Below are positions 1 to 11,506 of a stretch of 64,000 nt of DNA, piece by piece. Numbering within the stretch: the stretch's first letter is position 1; every line of letters begins with the position of its first letter. Location of the stretch: contig OZ022505.1 in the NCBI GenBank assembly GCA_963989385.1, positions 60,143,737-60,207,736 on the forward strand, given 5' to 3'. The position numbers and the translations under genes are program-made. Origin of the DNA: Ctena decussata. Taxonomy: Eukaryota > Mollusca > Bivalvia > Lucinida > Lucinidae. The notes under the pieces were generated by a model, which was given only the letters and a program-made list of their open reading frames with translations, was not told the origin of the DNA and ran no database searches.

Positions 1-925
1 TGCATACAAAACATTGGTTCGCCCTCACCTGGAGTATGCCGCACTTTTTTGAGAGCCCTATCACAAAACTCAGATTCAGCGGGTTGAGAAGGAGCAACGA
101 ACAGCTATCAGGTGGACCTGCAGGCAATGGCGGAACACAAGTAGTGTCAGCGATATGCTGGGCGAGCTTAGTGGCCATCCCTGGAGGCCGGCCGGGAGCA
201 GTCCTCCTTAAATTTCTTTTACAAGATTCACTCCAGTACCATGTCCCTTAGGAAAGATAAGTACTTGACCCTAGCACAAATGTCGAGAAGAACTAGGGCA
301 TCCCATGATTCACAGTACATTAGATACCTACCTATTATGATGCCTTGAAGAATTTATTCTTCCCTAGGACTATTCCTATGTAGAATAGTCTCCGCTCTTC
401 GGTGGTTTCTGCCAAAACCGCTGAGGAGTTTAAAGCCCTTGTTTAGATTATTGGCCCAAAAGCTTGTGTTTTACCATGCCTCTGATCTGCTTCTTGTAAA
501 TGGTTTTAATGACCTACCCCGAAAGTTTGTTATCCCTTTGACCTAAATTCAAATTTAGCCACCCACCACACCTGAGGTAATGGCCAGAAAATGATCGTTT
601 CAGTATCGAGAGATAGATAGATACCTACCCGCACTGACTACTACAATCACTCATTTTATCTTGTCGCAGTCGTTCAGTGGAACAACCCTCCGCCCATCGC
701 CACCTTGACAGCTTCAAGCGGGCTGTCAGTCAGGTGTGCCACCTGAAACCCCAAACTTATTATACTGCTGCTTTTATCCTCGCGTTTGATTTCTACTTTA
801 CTGTTGCACTTTTAAATCCACTTTCACTGTCATTCTTTAATTATTAATACTTTCATCGCATGTCGCGGGAACCCGGCACGTAAAACTCATATGAGGGTGT
901 ATGCCGTATGAAGAGATAGATAGAG
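1..925 (+). mobile_element. Degenerate 3' end of a non-LTR retrotransposon (LINE)
   Basis: Reading from base 2, the first frame gives LVRPHLEYAA, the conserved tract after the RT thumb in CR1/jockey-type LINEs. After a frameshift near base 50 another frame gives VEKEQRTAIRW and SSVSDMLGELSW, and further downstream SSVVSAKTAEEFKALV-like sequence near 380-440. These are the usual C-terminal motifs of such polyproteins, so this is a frame-broken RT C-terminus cut by the window edge. The 3' flank holds short GATA repeats (near 608 and 908), which could be the LINE tail. No intact protein is encoded. Confidence 0.75.
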
Positions 926-1030
926 CAGTACGTGTCATTCCATGATTGCAGTTGTAGTTATTTTGTACTCGAATGAATACAAGAGTTACGCTGTTCAAAT
1001 GCGGATAATCTTATTGATAATGTCCCAGAG

Positions 1031-1526
1031 CAAATGACCATAGGCGCCTGATTACAGAAATTCAGAATCCAGCGTTATAAATAGTAAGTAATACTAAAGG
1101 CTTCTCACTCGCTAGTTTTGAATCAACGGAAGTGTGTCTGGTTCCTGGTTCCTCAAGCGACTATTTAACTGATTGTCGTTTTATGCTATTGACATGTGCA
1201 GACGTTTTGGTAAAGACCCACTGTTGTCAAAAAAGCGGTTGTAAACAAAAGAATCAATACTGAAATCGTCTTTAAATATTAAATTGAAGATAAACCATTC
1301 AACAGAAAGAAGAACTTATTCAAATGAGCAACTTTGGTAAAACCTTGGAAACTATCTGCAAACATCAATAGCATAAAACGACAATCAGTTAAATAGTCGC
1401 TTGAGGAACCAGGAACCAGACACACTTCCGTTGATTCAAAACTAGCGAGTGAGAAGCCTTTAGTATTACTTACTATTTATAACGCTGGATTCTGAATTTC
1501 TGTTATCAGGTGCCTATGCAAATGAC
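1031..1526. mobile_element. Foldback MITE with 8-bp target duplication
   Basis: The outer ~150 bp at 1039-1195 returns as a reverse complement at about 1360-1518, separated by a ~165 bp loop. The termini read CATAGGCGCCTGAT and ATCAGGTGCCTATG. They are flanked by the direct repeat caaatgac (1031-1038 and 1519-1526). An 8-bp duplication is typical of hAT-type transposons among others. There is no coding capacity. The terminal motif resembles that of the composite element at 57994-61232. Confidence 0.8.
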
Positions 1527-1698
1527 TAGCTGGAAGTAAACAGAAGACACATTTACTGAGACATGTAGGTAAGATAAGATTTATTCAGTTTATAAAATCA
1601 TAAGTATGCACACAGATATAATGTTCAATATTGGAGATCACAGCACTTTTCTGAGCATTTTCACGATTAAATTAGGCTTTGTTGCAAATTATAAACAG

Positions 1699-2787
1699 GT
1701 TGGGGACAAGCTTCAATTGATCTACAGTAGATCTATTGGTCTTTTTAAGATCAATTGATCTACCAAAATGCACTTAAATATGTATTTTGAGCTCTGTGCA
1801 CGCCCATCATTGAAAATTGCAAAATCCTTCTATGGCTGAATTGTGATTAGATAAAATTTTCGTCAGGGAAATTTTTGCAGAAAAGCATTTTTTGATTGAT
1901 AAACATGCTAATTTTTGAAATTATATGATTTTTCTGATAAGTGATTTGTTATGCTAGTTTTTTTTTAAAGAATTAATGAAGCCAACATGAGAGCTGTCAA
2001 TTTGGTATCAACAAGCACTGATTTAAGCCATTTATTTTTCTAAAAACTCTGTTTTTAGCTTTGAGAATCTGAAAATATAGTGGGCATTCTGACTTGACAC
2101 TGCATTCAATGAAAGTGAAAATTCTGGCTTGTGTCACTACAAAATGATTTTTTAATAATGAAAGTGTGTGTTCATACATTTTCTTCCCAGGTTCGGACCA
2201 AATTATCTTGGTTTCAGACTCAAATAGTATGCACAAGAAATGTGCAAAATTTGGAAATCTTTTAGTTCAGACTAGTGCTCAAATTTAAGCCTTGTGTACT
2301 GTATGCATATTGCTGATGCATAATACCAATTTTCCATTACTTTTTTTTTTATTTATCTTGATAAAATATGATAACAAGAAGTCTTGATATAGTCTCAATT
2401 CATTGTGCAATGACAAAGGCAGGAATATTATTTATAATTCATTTCGATTATTTCTGTTTCGTATCAAAATGACAGCTTGCATGTTTGCTTTAACAAATAA
2501 GTTTAAGAAACAATTTATCTGAAAAAAATGGAATAATTTCTAAAATTAGCATGTAAATTAATCAAAAAATGCTTTTTTGCAAAAAATTCCCTGACGAAAA
2601 TTTTATCTGATAACATTTATACATTTCTATTATCTAAAGTAACAATTCAGCCATAGAAGAATTTTGCAATTTTCAATGATGGGCATGCACAGAGCTCAAA
2701 ATACATATTTAAGTGCATTTTGGTAGATCAGTTGATCTAAAAAAGACCAGTTGATCTACTGTAGATCAATTGAAGCTTGTCCCCAAC
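1699..2787. mobile_element. Long inverted-repeat element, ~1.09 kb
   Basis: The ends are GTTGGGGACAAGCTTC and GAAGCTTGTCCCCAAC. Arms of about 230-250 bp (1699-1925 and 2535-2787) are reverse complements with small differences, including blocks rich in GATCTACTGTAGATC near each tip and a shared GACGAAAATTTTATC block at the inner edge. The ~600 bp centre has no recognisable protein. I could not identify a convincing target duplication. Probably a non-autonomous DNA transposon. Confidence 0.7.
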
Positions 2788-3190
2788 AGTGTTCACGAAA
2801 CTCCGTCTGACCGCCTGACATGTCTGGTAAAAATTCATCCGGTCTGGTAAAAATATTCGGAATTTTCAAGTACATTTTAATCATTTTACCGGATTCGGTC
2901 CTGTAAACTCTCGCAAACTTTCGTGAACTCTGCCCCAACCTGATAAATTCATTGTAAGAAGTTTATAGATCTAGCACATTTTTAAAACATTTTAAACAAA
3001 ATTTGGTAATGCTTAGATGAATACCGAAATTAAATATGAAACATGATATGATGTTACTACAAAATTGTGCTTTATAACTCATGGATAGCCCTGAAAGCCC
3101 TAAGACTTATTTCCAATGGAGTGTGATGGGAACAGTCAAGCTTTTGGCACATAGAAAATCAAGTGTGTCTGAACAAACAGACACTGAGAT
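2788..3190. other. Unassigned spacer
   Basis: About 400 bp, AT-rich, with no convincing gene, RNA or repeat boundary visible. It may be the decayed left part of the tandem-unit element that follows. Confidence 0.4.
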
Positions 3191-4322
3191 CATATTATGG
3201 GAACACATTTGTCGAGTTTTTTTGTTTAGCTCATTTTCTCAGAAACTATAAGGGCTAGAACCATGAAACCTGGGTCATGCATACATCTGGAAGAGAAGAG
3301 CTTAGGCCACCATCAGTATTGAGCCTTGACCTACATTTTATGGTTCCCCGACCCTGCAAGTTTTTGTCGAGTTTTTGCGTTTAGCTCTATTTTGCAAGAA
3401 CTATAAGGGCTAAAGCTATGAAATTTTAGTCATGCATACATCTAGAAGAGTAGAGCATAAATTAATCATCACATTGAGTCTTGACATACATTTAACGGTT
3501 CACTGACTTTGCAATTTTTTGTCGAGTTTTCGCGTTTAGCTCTGTTTCTCAAGAACTAGAAGGGCTAAAGTTATGAAACTTGAGTCAGCTGGAAAAGTAG
3601 AGCTTAAAGTCATCATCAATATTGGGTCTTGACCTAAATCATCTACATTTTACGGTTCACTGACTTTTCAGTTTTTGTCGAGTTTTCGCATTTAGCCCTG
3701 TTTCTCAAGAAGTATAAGGGCTGGAGCCTTGAAACTTAGGTCATGTATATATTGGGAAAGTAAAGCTCAAAGCTACCATCAATACTGAGTCTTGACCTAC
3801 TTTTTATGGTTCAGCGACTTTCTGAAGAAAAAAATCATCTTATTTTCGCATTTAGCTTTGTTTCACAGAACATATAAGGGCTAGAACCATAAAACTTGGG
3901 TCATGCAAAGATCAGGAAAAGAAAAGCTCACAGTCACCATCGATATTGTCTCTTGGTTTAAACACTATTTTATTTCAGGAGATGATATATATAAGCTTCA
4001 AGCTTATTTTCAGATCCTGATCTATTGATTGTATGTGCATTATGTCGCACAATATTGTCTCTTGACCGACATTTAAGGTTTTTTGACTTTGCAACATTTG
4101 CCTCAAGCTCTAGCTTCTTAGAAATGATAAAGGTTAGAGCCATGAAATATGGAACTTGCATACATCTGGAATGGTGAAACTGAATACTGTCATCAATGTA
4201 GCATTTTGATCTAATGTTAAGGTTCACTGACCTTTCAAAACTTGCATTGTGTTTACTGATTCAGCTCTCTTTTGTGACAAAGCGCCGGCAGGTGAGACAC
4301 CGCATTCCGCGGAATTCTTGTT
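3190..4322 (+). repeat. Tandem ~155 bp array ending in hairpin plus CTTGTT (element E)
   Basis: The phrase GTCGAGTTTT recurs at 3211, 3366, 3521 and 3677, with decayed versions near 3834 and after 4064, giving a 155-157 bp period. Each unit contains a 'cttgacctacattttacggttcactgac'-type block that I describe only in part: TTGACCTAC followed by GGTTCACTGAC. The right end reads CAGGTGAGACACCGC, then the perfect hairpin ATTCCGCGGAAT and TCTTGTT. This matches the end of the larger hairpin-ended elements elsewhere in the window. The left end is not identifiable. Interrupted by a small LINE insertion at 3956-4051. Confidence 0.75.
3956..4051 (-). mobile_element. 5'-truncated LINE 3'-tail insertion with 13-bp target duplication
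   Basis: The direct repeat atattgtctcttg flanks the insert at 3943-3955 and 4052-4064. The 96 bp between them begins GTTTAAACACTATTTTATT on the + strand, so the element's 3' end is on the minus strand (AATAAAATAGTGTTTAAAC). The same tail borders the LINE at 38816-40100 and two other small insertions. It lies inside the ~155 bp tandem array, so it is younger than the array. Confidence 0.85.
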
Positions 4323-4603
4323 CTTATTATGGTTACAAATACTTGAATAAAAGCTTTTCTTCTTGATTAAAACTGATTAGCTGACATTATCAGGATGTGG
4401 CTGCTGACTTCAGGTCAAGGTCACAGACATAAAATCCCGTGCAAACTCTGTTGTAATGTTATGTCGAACTTGTATACGTTTTACTTATTTCAACTACTTA
4501 ATGAAACCTTTGGGCATATGTATTTGTCTTTTGGCTTTATTGTATATGTGTGTCCATAGTTGGACCACTTTTTTACTTTAATATAATGTGTTTTTTTTTC
4601 TAG
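4323..4603. other. Upstream region of polyZF gene 1
   Basis: AT-rich DNA with no ORF. It includes a T-rich stretch at about 4591-4600 ending in TCTAG at 4599-4603, a good polypyrimidine tract and splice acceptor for the next exon. It is therefore probably intron; the upstream exon and promoter are not recognisable. Confidence 0.45.
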
Positions 4604-4941
4604 GGATTTGCTGAGGCAGACAACACTTTAAACTTTAGACACATGTACAGAAGGAATACGTTTTAAAAATATACTAGATGATTTCTTCGGAGATGAACGT
4701 GACCTTTTGATGTTTACGTAGTAAGTTTCAGCAGGCCAGGCAGGCAATTTTAAGAGACACATACTTACTCATAACAGAGAAAAATCCGTGCTTGTGAGAT
4801 CTAAAGTAACGGTTATCAGACGCAGAATGCTTTAAGAAGCACACACTATTTCATATTTTAGATACAGCAAAGGCTTCCGATATCTGCGGCAAATATTGAC
4901 ACAATGGCCATGCCTACACACATGCTTGTTCATGCATGAAG
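4604..4941 (+). other. 5' untranslated exon of polyZF gene 1 with decayed fingers
   Basis: The acceptor TTTTCTAG is followed by GGATTTGCTGAGGCAGAC. The same exon start occurs at 32226 (GGATTCGCAGAGGCAG) and, on the minus strand, at 55174 (GGAATCGCAGAGGCAG), each time a few hundred bases before a ZF array. From about 4730 the sequence encodes decayed fingers in broken frames: FKRHILTH near 4750 and LKKHT followed by DICGKY near 4830-4890. An in-frame TAA at 4942-4944 precedes the start codon. The exon probably runs without further interruption into the CDS, and its first part is a dead extension of the finger array. Confidence 0.6.
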
Positions 4942-4962
4942 TAACTTATTTGCTTGCTGTTT

Positions 4963-6465
4963 ATGATGGCAGAATACGATAATAGTCACGTGGCTACTCA
5001 CAATAGCCACGCTGTAGACTCACTGCTTGAATGTGATATGAGTGTCAAACAATGTACAAAAGCAGAAGGGTTAAAGGACCACTTGCCAGTTCATTCTGGA
5101 AATAAAAAGTATATTTGTCTTAGTTGTGAAAAGCAGTTTCCACGATCAAAATATCTGAGGAGTCATGTGTTTTGTCTTTCTGAAGAAACACCACATGCTT
5201 GTGATGTCTGTGGTAGACAGTTCACAGTGGCAAAAAATGTGAGGGCGCACATTCTTATTCATTCTGGAGACAAATCATATTCTTGTAATTTCTGCGGCAA
5301 ACTTTTTACACAAGCAACAAACTTGAAGAAACACATGCTTATTCATTCGGGAGACAAATCATATTCTTGTAGTTTCTGCGGCAACCAGTTTACACAAGCA
5401 ACAAGCTTAAGGAGACACCTGCTACTTCATTCTGAGGATAAACCCTACGCTTGTGATATTTGTTGTAAGACGTTCACAAATGCTTGGGCCTTGAAAATAC
5501 ACTCACGTATTCATACTGGAGAGAAACCACATACTTGTGATGCCTGTGGTAAACAGTTTACAGCGGCAGGAACCTTGAAGCAGCACATGCGAAATCATTT
5601 TGAACATAGACAATATGCTTGTGGTGTTTGTGGTAAATATTTTGCTCATAGATCATCAGATATGAAGTACCACATGCTTGTTCATACTGGAGAGAAACCA
5701 CATGCTTGTGACGTATGCGGTTTACAGTTTAGAATTCTAGGAACCTTGAAGAGACACAGTCGTATTCACAGTGGAGAGAAACGACATGCTTGTGACATTT
5801 GTGATAAGAAGTTTATTCAGGCAGCAGAGCTGAAGAGACACATGCTTATTCATACTGGGGAGAAGCCACATGCTTGTGATGTATGTGGTAAACAGTTTCA
5901 AAGGGCAAAAGACTTGAAGAGACACAGTATTGTTTGCACTGGAAAGAGATCACATGCTTGTAATGAATGTGATAAAAAGTTTACTCTGGCAGCAGACTTG
6001 AAGACACACATGCTTATTCATGCTGGAGAGAAACCACATGTTTGTGAAATATGTGGTAAACAGTTTACACAGGCATCAGGTTTAAAGAGCCACAATCTTA
6101 TTCATACTAGAGAGAAACAGCATGTTTGTGATGTATGCGGTAAACAGTTTAATCACCCATCAAACTTTAAAAAACATATGCTTATTCATACTGGGGAGAA
6201 ACCACTTGTTTGTGATGTCTGTGGTAAACAGTATATTCAGGCAACAGACTTGAGGAATCATATGCTTATTCATACTGGAGTGAAACCTTATGCTTGTGAT
6301 GTATGTGGTAAGCAGTTTACACTGGTACTAAGTCTCAAGAGACACATGCGTATTCATACTGGAGTGAAACCACATGCTTGTGATGTGTGTGGTAAGCAGT
6401 TTAGATGGGCGTCATGCCTGAAGAAACACTTGCATTTTCATGCTGAAAAGAAATCGCATGCCTGA
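4963..6465 (+). CDS. Poly-C2H2 zinc-finger protein 1, intact (500 aa)
   Basis: Single-exon ORF from ATG 4963 (a second ATG follows at 4966; an in-frame TAA at 4942 rules out a longer N-terminus). After ~30 residues without a recognised domain, and a degenerate finger around residues 25-45, the protein is a continuous array of 16 fingers. Fourteen fit C-x2-C-x12-H-x3-H, with one carrying an extra residue (FAHRSSDMKYH). Two end in Cys instead of the last His (LRSHVFC and LKRHSIVC). Linkers are mostly HTGEKPHACDV or HSGDKSYSC. No KRAB, BTB, SCAN-like or ZAD domain is visible. A nuclear DNA-binding role is expected from the family; target and function are unknown. The encoded fingers are clearly related to the loci at 32.5 and 54.9 kb but more diverged. 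Confidence 0.9.
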   Translation: MMAEYDNSHVATHNSHAVDSLLECDMSVKQCTKAEGLKDHLPVHSGNKKYICLSCEKQFPRSKYLRSHVFCLSEETPHACDVCGRQFTVAKNVRAHILIHSGDKSYSCNFCGKLFTQATNLKKHMLIHSGDKSYSCSFCGNQFTQATSLRRHLLLHSEDKPYACDICCKTFTNAWALKIHSRIHTGEKPHTCDACGKQFTAAGTLKQHMRNHFEHRQYACGVCGKYFAHRSSDMKYHMLVHTGEKPHACDVCGLQFRILGTLKRHSRIHSGEKRHACDICDKKFIQAAELKRHMLIHTGEKPHACDVCGKQFQRAKDLKRHSIVCTGKRSHACNECDKKFTLAADLKTHMLIHAGEKPHVCEICGKQFTQASGLKSHNLIHTREKQHVCDVCGKQFNHPSNFKKHMLIHTGEKPLVCDVCGKQYIQATDLRNHMLIHTGVKPYACDVCGKQFTLVLSLKRHMRIHTGVKPHACDVCGKQFRWASCLKKHLHFHAEKKSHA

Positions 6466-7108
6466 GAGTTCTTATGCAAACAGTTGGTACAGGGAAGCCA
6501 AACCCCACGTGGTTAATAGAGATATAACTGTACAGAAAAAATCTTAGTACTAGCCTCTATAAAAATATTTTTTGCATGACAATATCTCCAGCAGGGTGGT
6601 TGCTTTGGAAACTGAAAATTGGCATTTACTTGCAGTGTGAAATTTGAAAATTGGCATTTATTGATATGTCACTGCAAATTGTGAAAAGTGAAATTTATGC
6701 AAACTGCATGTTGTCATAGCAACCGAATAGTTAAAGATAGAAAATATGTTTAAAAAAATCAACTCCTCAAAACCTATTGGGCCGATATACCTTAAACTTT
6801 ACAGAAAGGATTTCAATACTTTTTTGATGTCAGTTGCTGTAGCAGTTTGGTTGCTTTGGCAATTTAATGTTGCCATTGATTTATTATGGGAAAATACTAG
6901 AAAATTTGCATTTATTGCTATGCTATGTCACCACGGATAATTTGACAAAACTCTTACAGAAATGTTCCTTGCAAAGTTCTTAACCAACCACGTGAAACCT
7001 TTGCAATTTTGCTGTGCCACTGCACTAATTTAGAATTGTTTTGTACAGAAATGTTTCTGGAGTAGTACTCTGTGATTCATATGAATTTTGCCTGATTCAC
7101 TGAGGAGC
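6466..7108. other. 3' flank of polyZF gene 1, unassigned
   Basis: No gene. The phrase 'gaaaattggcattta' recurs at about 6615 and 6647, and related text near 6900, suggesting a decayed short tandem repeat. I saw no convincing retroelement or RNA gene in this stretch. Confidence 0.4.
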
Positions 7109-7190
7109 CCAGGTAGCTCAGTAGGTTATGTGCTGGCCTGCTGACATAGTGGTCCCGGGTTCGAGCCCCAATGTAGGCAGGAATATTTTC
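7109..7190 (+). mobile_element. tRNA-like SINE head (probable)
   Basis: Contains an A-box-like TAGCTCAGTAGGT at about 7114 and a B-box-like GGTTCGAGCCC near 7158, spaced as in a tRNA. The anticodon and acceptor stems do not pair well, so this is a tRNA-derived SINE or tRNA pseudogene and not a functional tRNA. The body beyond 7190 is not identified. Confidence 0.55.
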
Positions 7191-7212
7191 AATCGTAAAT
7201 AGGATTCCATTT

Positions 7213-7325
7213 GGTTTAAACAGTATTTTATTCAGTTAAGCTACATACATATATACAAACACAAATCATTTCAATATAGGATCTGACTGTAAGCGCAATG
7301 CTTGTATAATAGTCATCTCCTAGAC
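7213..7325 (-). mobile_element. 5'-truncated LINE 3'-tail insertion with 13-bp target duplication
   Basis: The direct repeat taggattccattt occurs at 7200-7212 and 7326-7338. The 113 bp between begin GGTTTAAACAGTATTTTATT, the same 3' tail (minus strand) as at 3956, 38816 and near 55800. The inner part GGATCTGACTGTAAGCGCAA is alignable to the 55803 copy. Confidence 0.85.
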
Positions 7326-7491
7326 TAGGATTCCATTTCACACAGCCTTTCATTATCATCCACACATCGTCCTGATATGACTGAAAATGGCAAATCAACC
7401 ACCCAGCCATCCGACTCATCAGAAGCAGAACTTTAAGAGAAGAAAGCTAATACTTTGTATACATCTTCATGGCATTAGCCTCTGCATGAGT

Positions 7492-7729
7492 TGAGCCGCG
7501 ACACCAGAAAACCAACAAAGTGGTTGTGCGCCCAGCGCAGATTCAGATCAGCCTGGACATCCGCCCAGTCTGATCAGAGTCTTCGCTGTCAGCATGGAGC
7601 TAGCTTAGACCATTAGCTACCCTTTAAGCGCTTAGCTAAGAGTCTGATTAGACTGGACGGATGCCCAGGCTCATCTGAGTCTGCGCAGGGCGCACAACCA
7701 CTTTGCTGGTTTTCTCCCGTCGGGGCTTA
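7492..7729. mobile_element. Palindromic MITE, family M1, copy 1
   Basis: Almost self-complementary element. It starts TGAGCCGCGACACCAG, passes through AAAGTGGTTGTGCGCCC and a central AGCGCTTAGC-type hairpin, then returns as GGGCGCACAACCACTTTG and ends in a diverged CGTCGGGGCTTA. Six further copies lie in this window. No coding capacity. Confidence 0.85.
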
Positions 7730-8089
7730 AATTATGTTTTAACTCACCTGAGCCAAAGGCACTGGGGAGTTTATGCTAGAGGCAGACTACGTCATCCCTT
7801 GAAGTCTGTCTGTCCCATTCGTCTGTCCGCATTTTTAAACGACTTGTCCTCTAAAACCACAGGGCCAATTGTTATCAGATTTCATATATAGCCACAAGGG
7901 CTTGCGGAAACGAAACACTGCTCAATGATCTAGGTCACATGACCAACGTGGCCATATGTGGTATAAAACGTTAAAAACGTTCTTCTCCATAAACAATAGG
8001 CAGATGGCCTTCAAACTTAGTATGTAGCATCGGATACACGAGTACTACCAAGATTATATAAATTATGGACTTGGATTGACTCTGACTTG

Positions 8090-10613
8090 TTAGCTCACCT
8101 GAGCCGAAGGCTCAGAGGTGAGCTTATAGGATGGGAGTCGAGCCGTCGTCCGTCCGTGGGTCCGTGGGTGCGTCTGTGCGTCAACACTTTCAAACATAAA
8201 TATCTCAGAGACCAGTGGGCCGATCGCAATCAAATTTTATCTGAAGCATCATTTGGGTGGGGGAAAGGCTGCATTAGGTTTTGGTGCCGATCAGCTCAGA
8301 ACTCTGGTTTCCATGGCAACAGATAGCCCCCATAGGGTTATAATGGGGAAAATGGCGTCATCACGTTTTCTCGACTGTTTTTGTTAGATCCTTATCATAC
8401 TTGCACGTAATGATGACATACACAAGAGCTTGGATGAGTTCGAAATTTGGCCGGATTCGAGCACAGACTACGGAGTAAGCTGCCCTTGAGCGTTTGAAAA
8501 AAATCCCATAGGGTTATAATGGAGAAAACAACGTCATCACATATTTTGAGAAAAACTTTGTCATCGCTCTATTGCCTACATTTCTCAACGGATTTTGAAA
8601 TAACTTCACACAAATGTAGGGCATGAATATATCTCGAGCAAGTTCGACTTTCAGGATGCTGCGCCCAAGGTCAAGGTCACTGTGGCCATTTTTAGAAAAA
8701 CTTTGTCAGCACTCTAGCACCTACATTTCTCAGCAGATTTTAAAATAACTTCACACTAATGTAGGGCATGACAATATCTCGAGCAAGTTTGACTTTCAGG
8801 GTGCTGCGCCCAAGGTCAAGGTCACTGTGGCTATTTTTAGAAAAACTTTGTCAGCGCTCTAGCACCTACATTTCTCAGCAGATTTTAAAGTAGTTTCACA
8901 CAAATGTAGGGCATAACAATATCTCAAACAAGTTTGACTTTCAGGGTGCTACACCCAAGGTCAAGGTCACTGTGGCTATTTTTAGAAAAACTTAGTCATT
9001 GCTCTAGCCCCTACATTTCTCAACGGATTTTAAATCAACTTCACACAAATGTAGGGCATGACAATATCTCAAACAAGTTTGACTTCCAGGGTGCTGCGCC
9101 CAAGGTCAAGGTCACTGTGGCTATTTTTAGAAAAACTTTGTCAGCGCTCTAGCCCCTACATTTCTCAACCGATTTTAAATCAACTTCACAAAAATGTAGG
9201 ACATGACAATATCTCGAGCAAGTTTGACTTTCAGGGTGCTGCGCCCAAGGTCAAGGTCACTGTGGCTATTTTTAGAAAAACTTTGTCAGCGCTCTAGCAC
9301 CTACATTTCTCAGCAGATTTTAAAATAGTTTCACACAAATGTAGGGCATAACAATATCTCAAACAAGTTTGACTTTCAGGGTGCTACACCCAAGGTCAAG
9401 GTCACTGTGGCTATTTTTAGAAAAACTTAGTCATTGCTCTAGCCCCTTCATTTCTCAACGGATTTTAAATCAACTTCACACAAATGTAGGGCATAACAAT
9501 ATCTCAAACAAGTTTGACTTCCAGGGTGCTGCGCCCAAGGTCAAGGTCACTGTGGCTATTTTTAGAAAAACTTTGTCAGCGCTCTAGCCCCTACATTTCT
9601 CAACCGATTTTAAATCAACTTCACACAAATGTAGGACATGACAATATCTCGAGCAAGTTTGACTTTCAGGGTGCTGCGCCCAAGGTCAAGGTCACTGTGG
9701 CTATTTTTAGAAAAACTTTGTCATTGCCCTAGCACCTTCATTTCTCTATGGATTTTGAAATAACTTGACACAAATGTAGGGTATGACAATATCTCAAGCA
9801 AGTTAGACTCTCAGGATGCTGTGCCCAAGGTCAAGGTCACTGTGGCTATTTTTAGAAAAACTTTGTCATCGCTCTAGCACCTACATTTCTCAATGGATTT
9901 TAAAATAAATTCACACTAATGTAGGGCATGACAATATCTCGAGCAAGTTTGACTTTCAGGGTTCTGCAATCAAGGTATTTGATTAGATCCTTATCATACT
10001 TGCAGGTAATGATGACATACATAAGAGCTTGGATGAGTTCGAAATTTGGGTGGATTTGAGCACAGACTACGGAGTTAGCTGCCCTTGAGCGTTTGAAAAA
10101 AATCCCATAGTCTTATAATGGAGAAAACAACGTAATCACATTTTCATTTTTCATCGGATCCTCTTTATACTTGCAGGTAATGAGGATATGCATAAAAGCT
10201 TGGATTAGTTCGCATTTCGGCTAGATCCCACCACTGACTATAGAGTACCTGCCCTGAGCATCCAAAAAATCAGTGTTGCCACTATTTCTTGGTTTCTACT
10301 GATCCGATCCTTTTCAAACTTGCAGGTAATGAGGAAATGCATAATATCTTAAACAAGTTCAAATTTTGGCCAGATCAGGCCAACCACTACGAAGTTAGCT
10401 GCTCTTGACAGTTCTGTCTATTGTGCTGTTGATCGGATACTTTTTAAACTTGCATATATTAAATGAGGGCATACATAATGTTTTGGATGAGTTTAATTTT
10501 CAGCCTGATTGGACCACTGAATGTGGAGTTAGCTGCCCTTGAGCATCTTAAATATCCCTATAGGTTTACAATGTCTCTCAGGTGAGCAATTGTTGCCCTT
10601 TGGGCTACTTGTT
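8090..10613 (+). mobile_element. Complete hairpin-ended tandem-unit element A2
   Basis: Left end TTAGCTCACCTGAGCC-gaa-GGCTCAGAGGTGAGC forms a hairpin, followed by a CGTCGTCCGTCCGTGG box. The right end is CAGGTGAGCAATT, then GTTGCCC-ttt-GGGCTAC and TTGTT. Inside are a block at 8380-8530, the 145 bp array, a second copy of the 8380 block at about 9985-10135, and three degenerate ~130-150 bp units with CTTGCAGGTAATGAGG at about 10170-10560. Inserted into element A1. No transposase is present, so it is non-autonomous; a Helitron-like mechanism is a guess from the terminal hairpin only. Confidence 0.75.
8560..9960 (+). repeat. Tandem array, nine spaced units of exactly 145 bp
   Basis: The phrase AAGGTCAAGGTCACTGTGG begins at 8667, 8812, 8957, 9102, 9247, 9392, 9537, 9682 and 9827, every interval being 145 bp. 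A further unit starts but loses the motif after 9960. The variant ACACCCAAGG marks units at 8957 and 9392, and GACTTCC marks 9102 and 9537, so units repeat as trimers of 435 bp. The short frames across the array are artefacts of the repeat (145 is not a multiple of 3). Each unit contains the nuclear-receptor-like TCAAGGTCA. Confidence 0.95.
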
Positions 10614-11506
10614 TTGTGACTAGGTCGAATTTGCTTTCAGTTGCTTTTGTATGGGAAAAAATACAACATAAGATTTTATGGAAATTGTTGAAGACTTCGG
10701 CTAAAAACTTGGTAAACACAAGCACTTGTATGTAGCATCGGGTACACGAGTACTGCAATAATTGTTTAAATTATGACTTTGCGCTGAACTTGACCTTTTT
10801 TACGGCAAGGTTAACTATGGGAAAGTGCTAGAACATAAGATATTATGGAAAGCTTTAAAAGTTTAAGCCTGAATTCGTATATGCAGCCGTCAGCGGTCTT
10901 AATGAGTACATGAAGATATGTGAGTACAAGAGGTCAAGGTCATTCTTTGACCCAGAACTCTCAAATTTGGAAAATTTCAAATATCTCCTCAAAAGTCATT
11001 GGGCCAGTTGGAACCAAATTTTATATAGAGCCTTCAGGGGCTGGATGAATGACATTTTGTACAAACGGTCCAGACCACATAACCAGCATGCACACCATGC
11101 CTAAAAATATTGAAAAGCTTGAAAAAATCTTCTTCGGAGCCAATTGACACTTTGTTTGTAGCATCGAGTACGGGAGTACTACCAAGTTTGTCCAAATGAG
11201 GACATTGGGTGGACCTTGACCTTTTCTGTGCCAGGGTCAAATATGTGAAAATACTAAAACTAAAGATTTAATGGAAAGTTTGGAAGATTTTGGCCTAAAA
11301 CATTGTCTTTAAACAGTCGTCTTAATGAGTACTTGAAGACTTTTGAGTATAAGAGGTCAGTGCCATTCTTTGAACTTTGACCCAGGACTCATCATTCGAC
11401 AATTTCATACATCTCCTAAAAAGCCACTTGGCCAATTCTAACTTAATTTCATGCAGAGCCTCCAGGGGCCGTGGGTATGATTTTTTTCAAATATTCCAGG
11501 CCCCGA

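Noticed and set aside
8934..9732. Repeating 72-79 aa frames (VLHPRSRSLWLFLEK)
   Set aside because: They arise from the 145 bp tandem unit, shift frame with each unit, and differ only as the repeat differs; no gene structure.
8560..9960. CRISPR array
   Set aside because: The whole 145 bp unit repeats with no unique spacers, and the DNA is eukaryotic.
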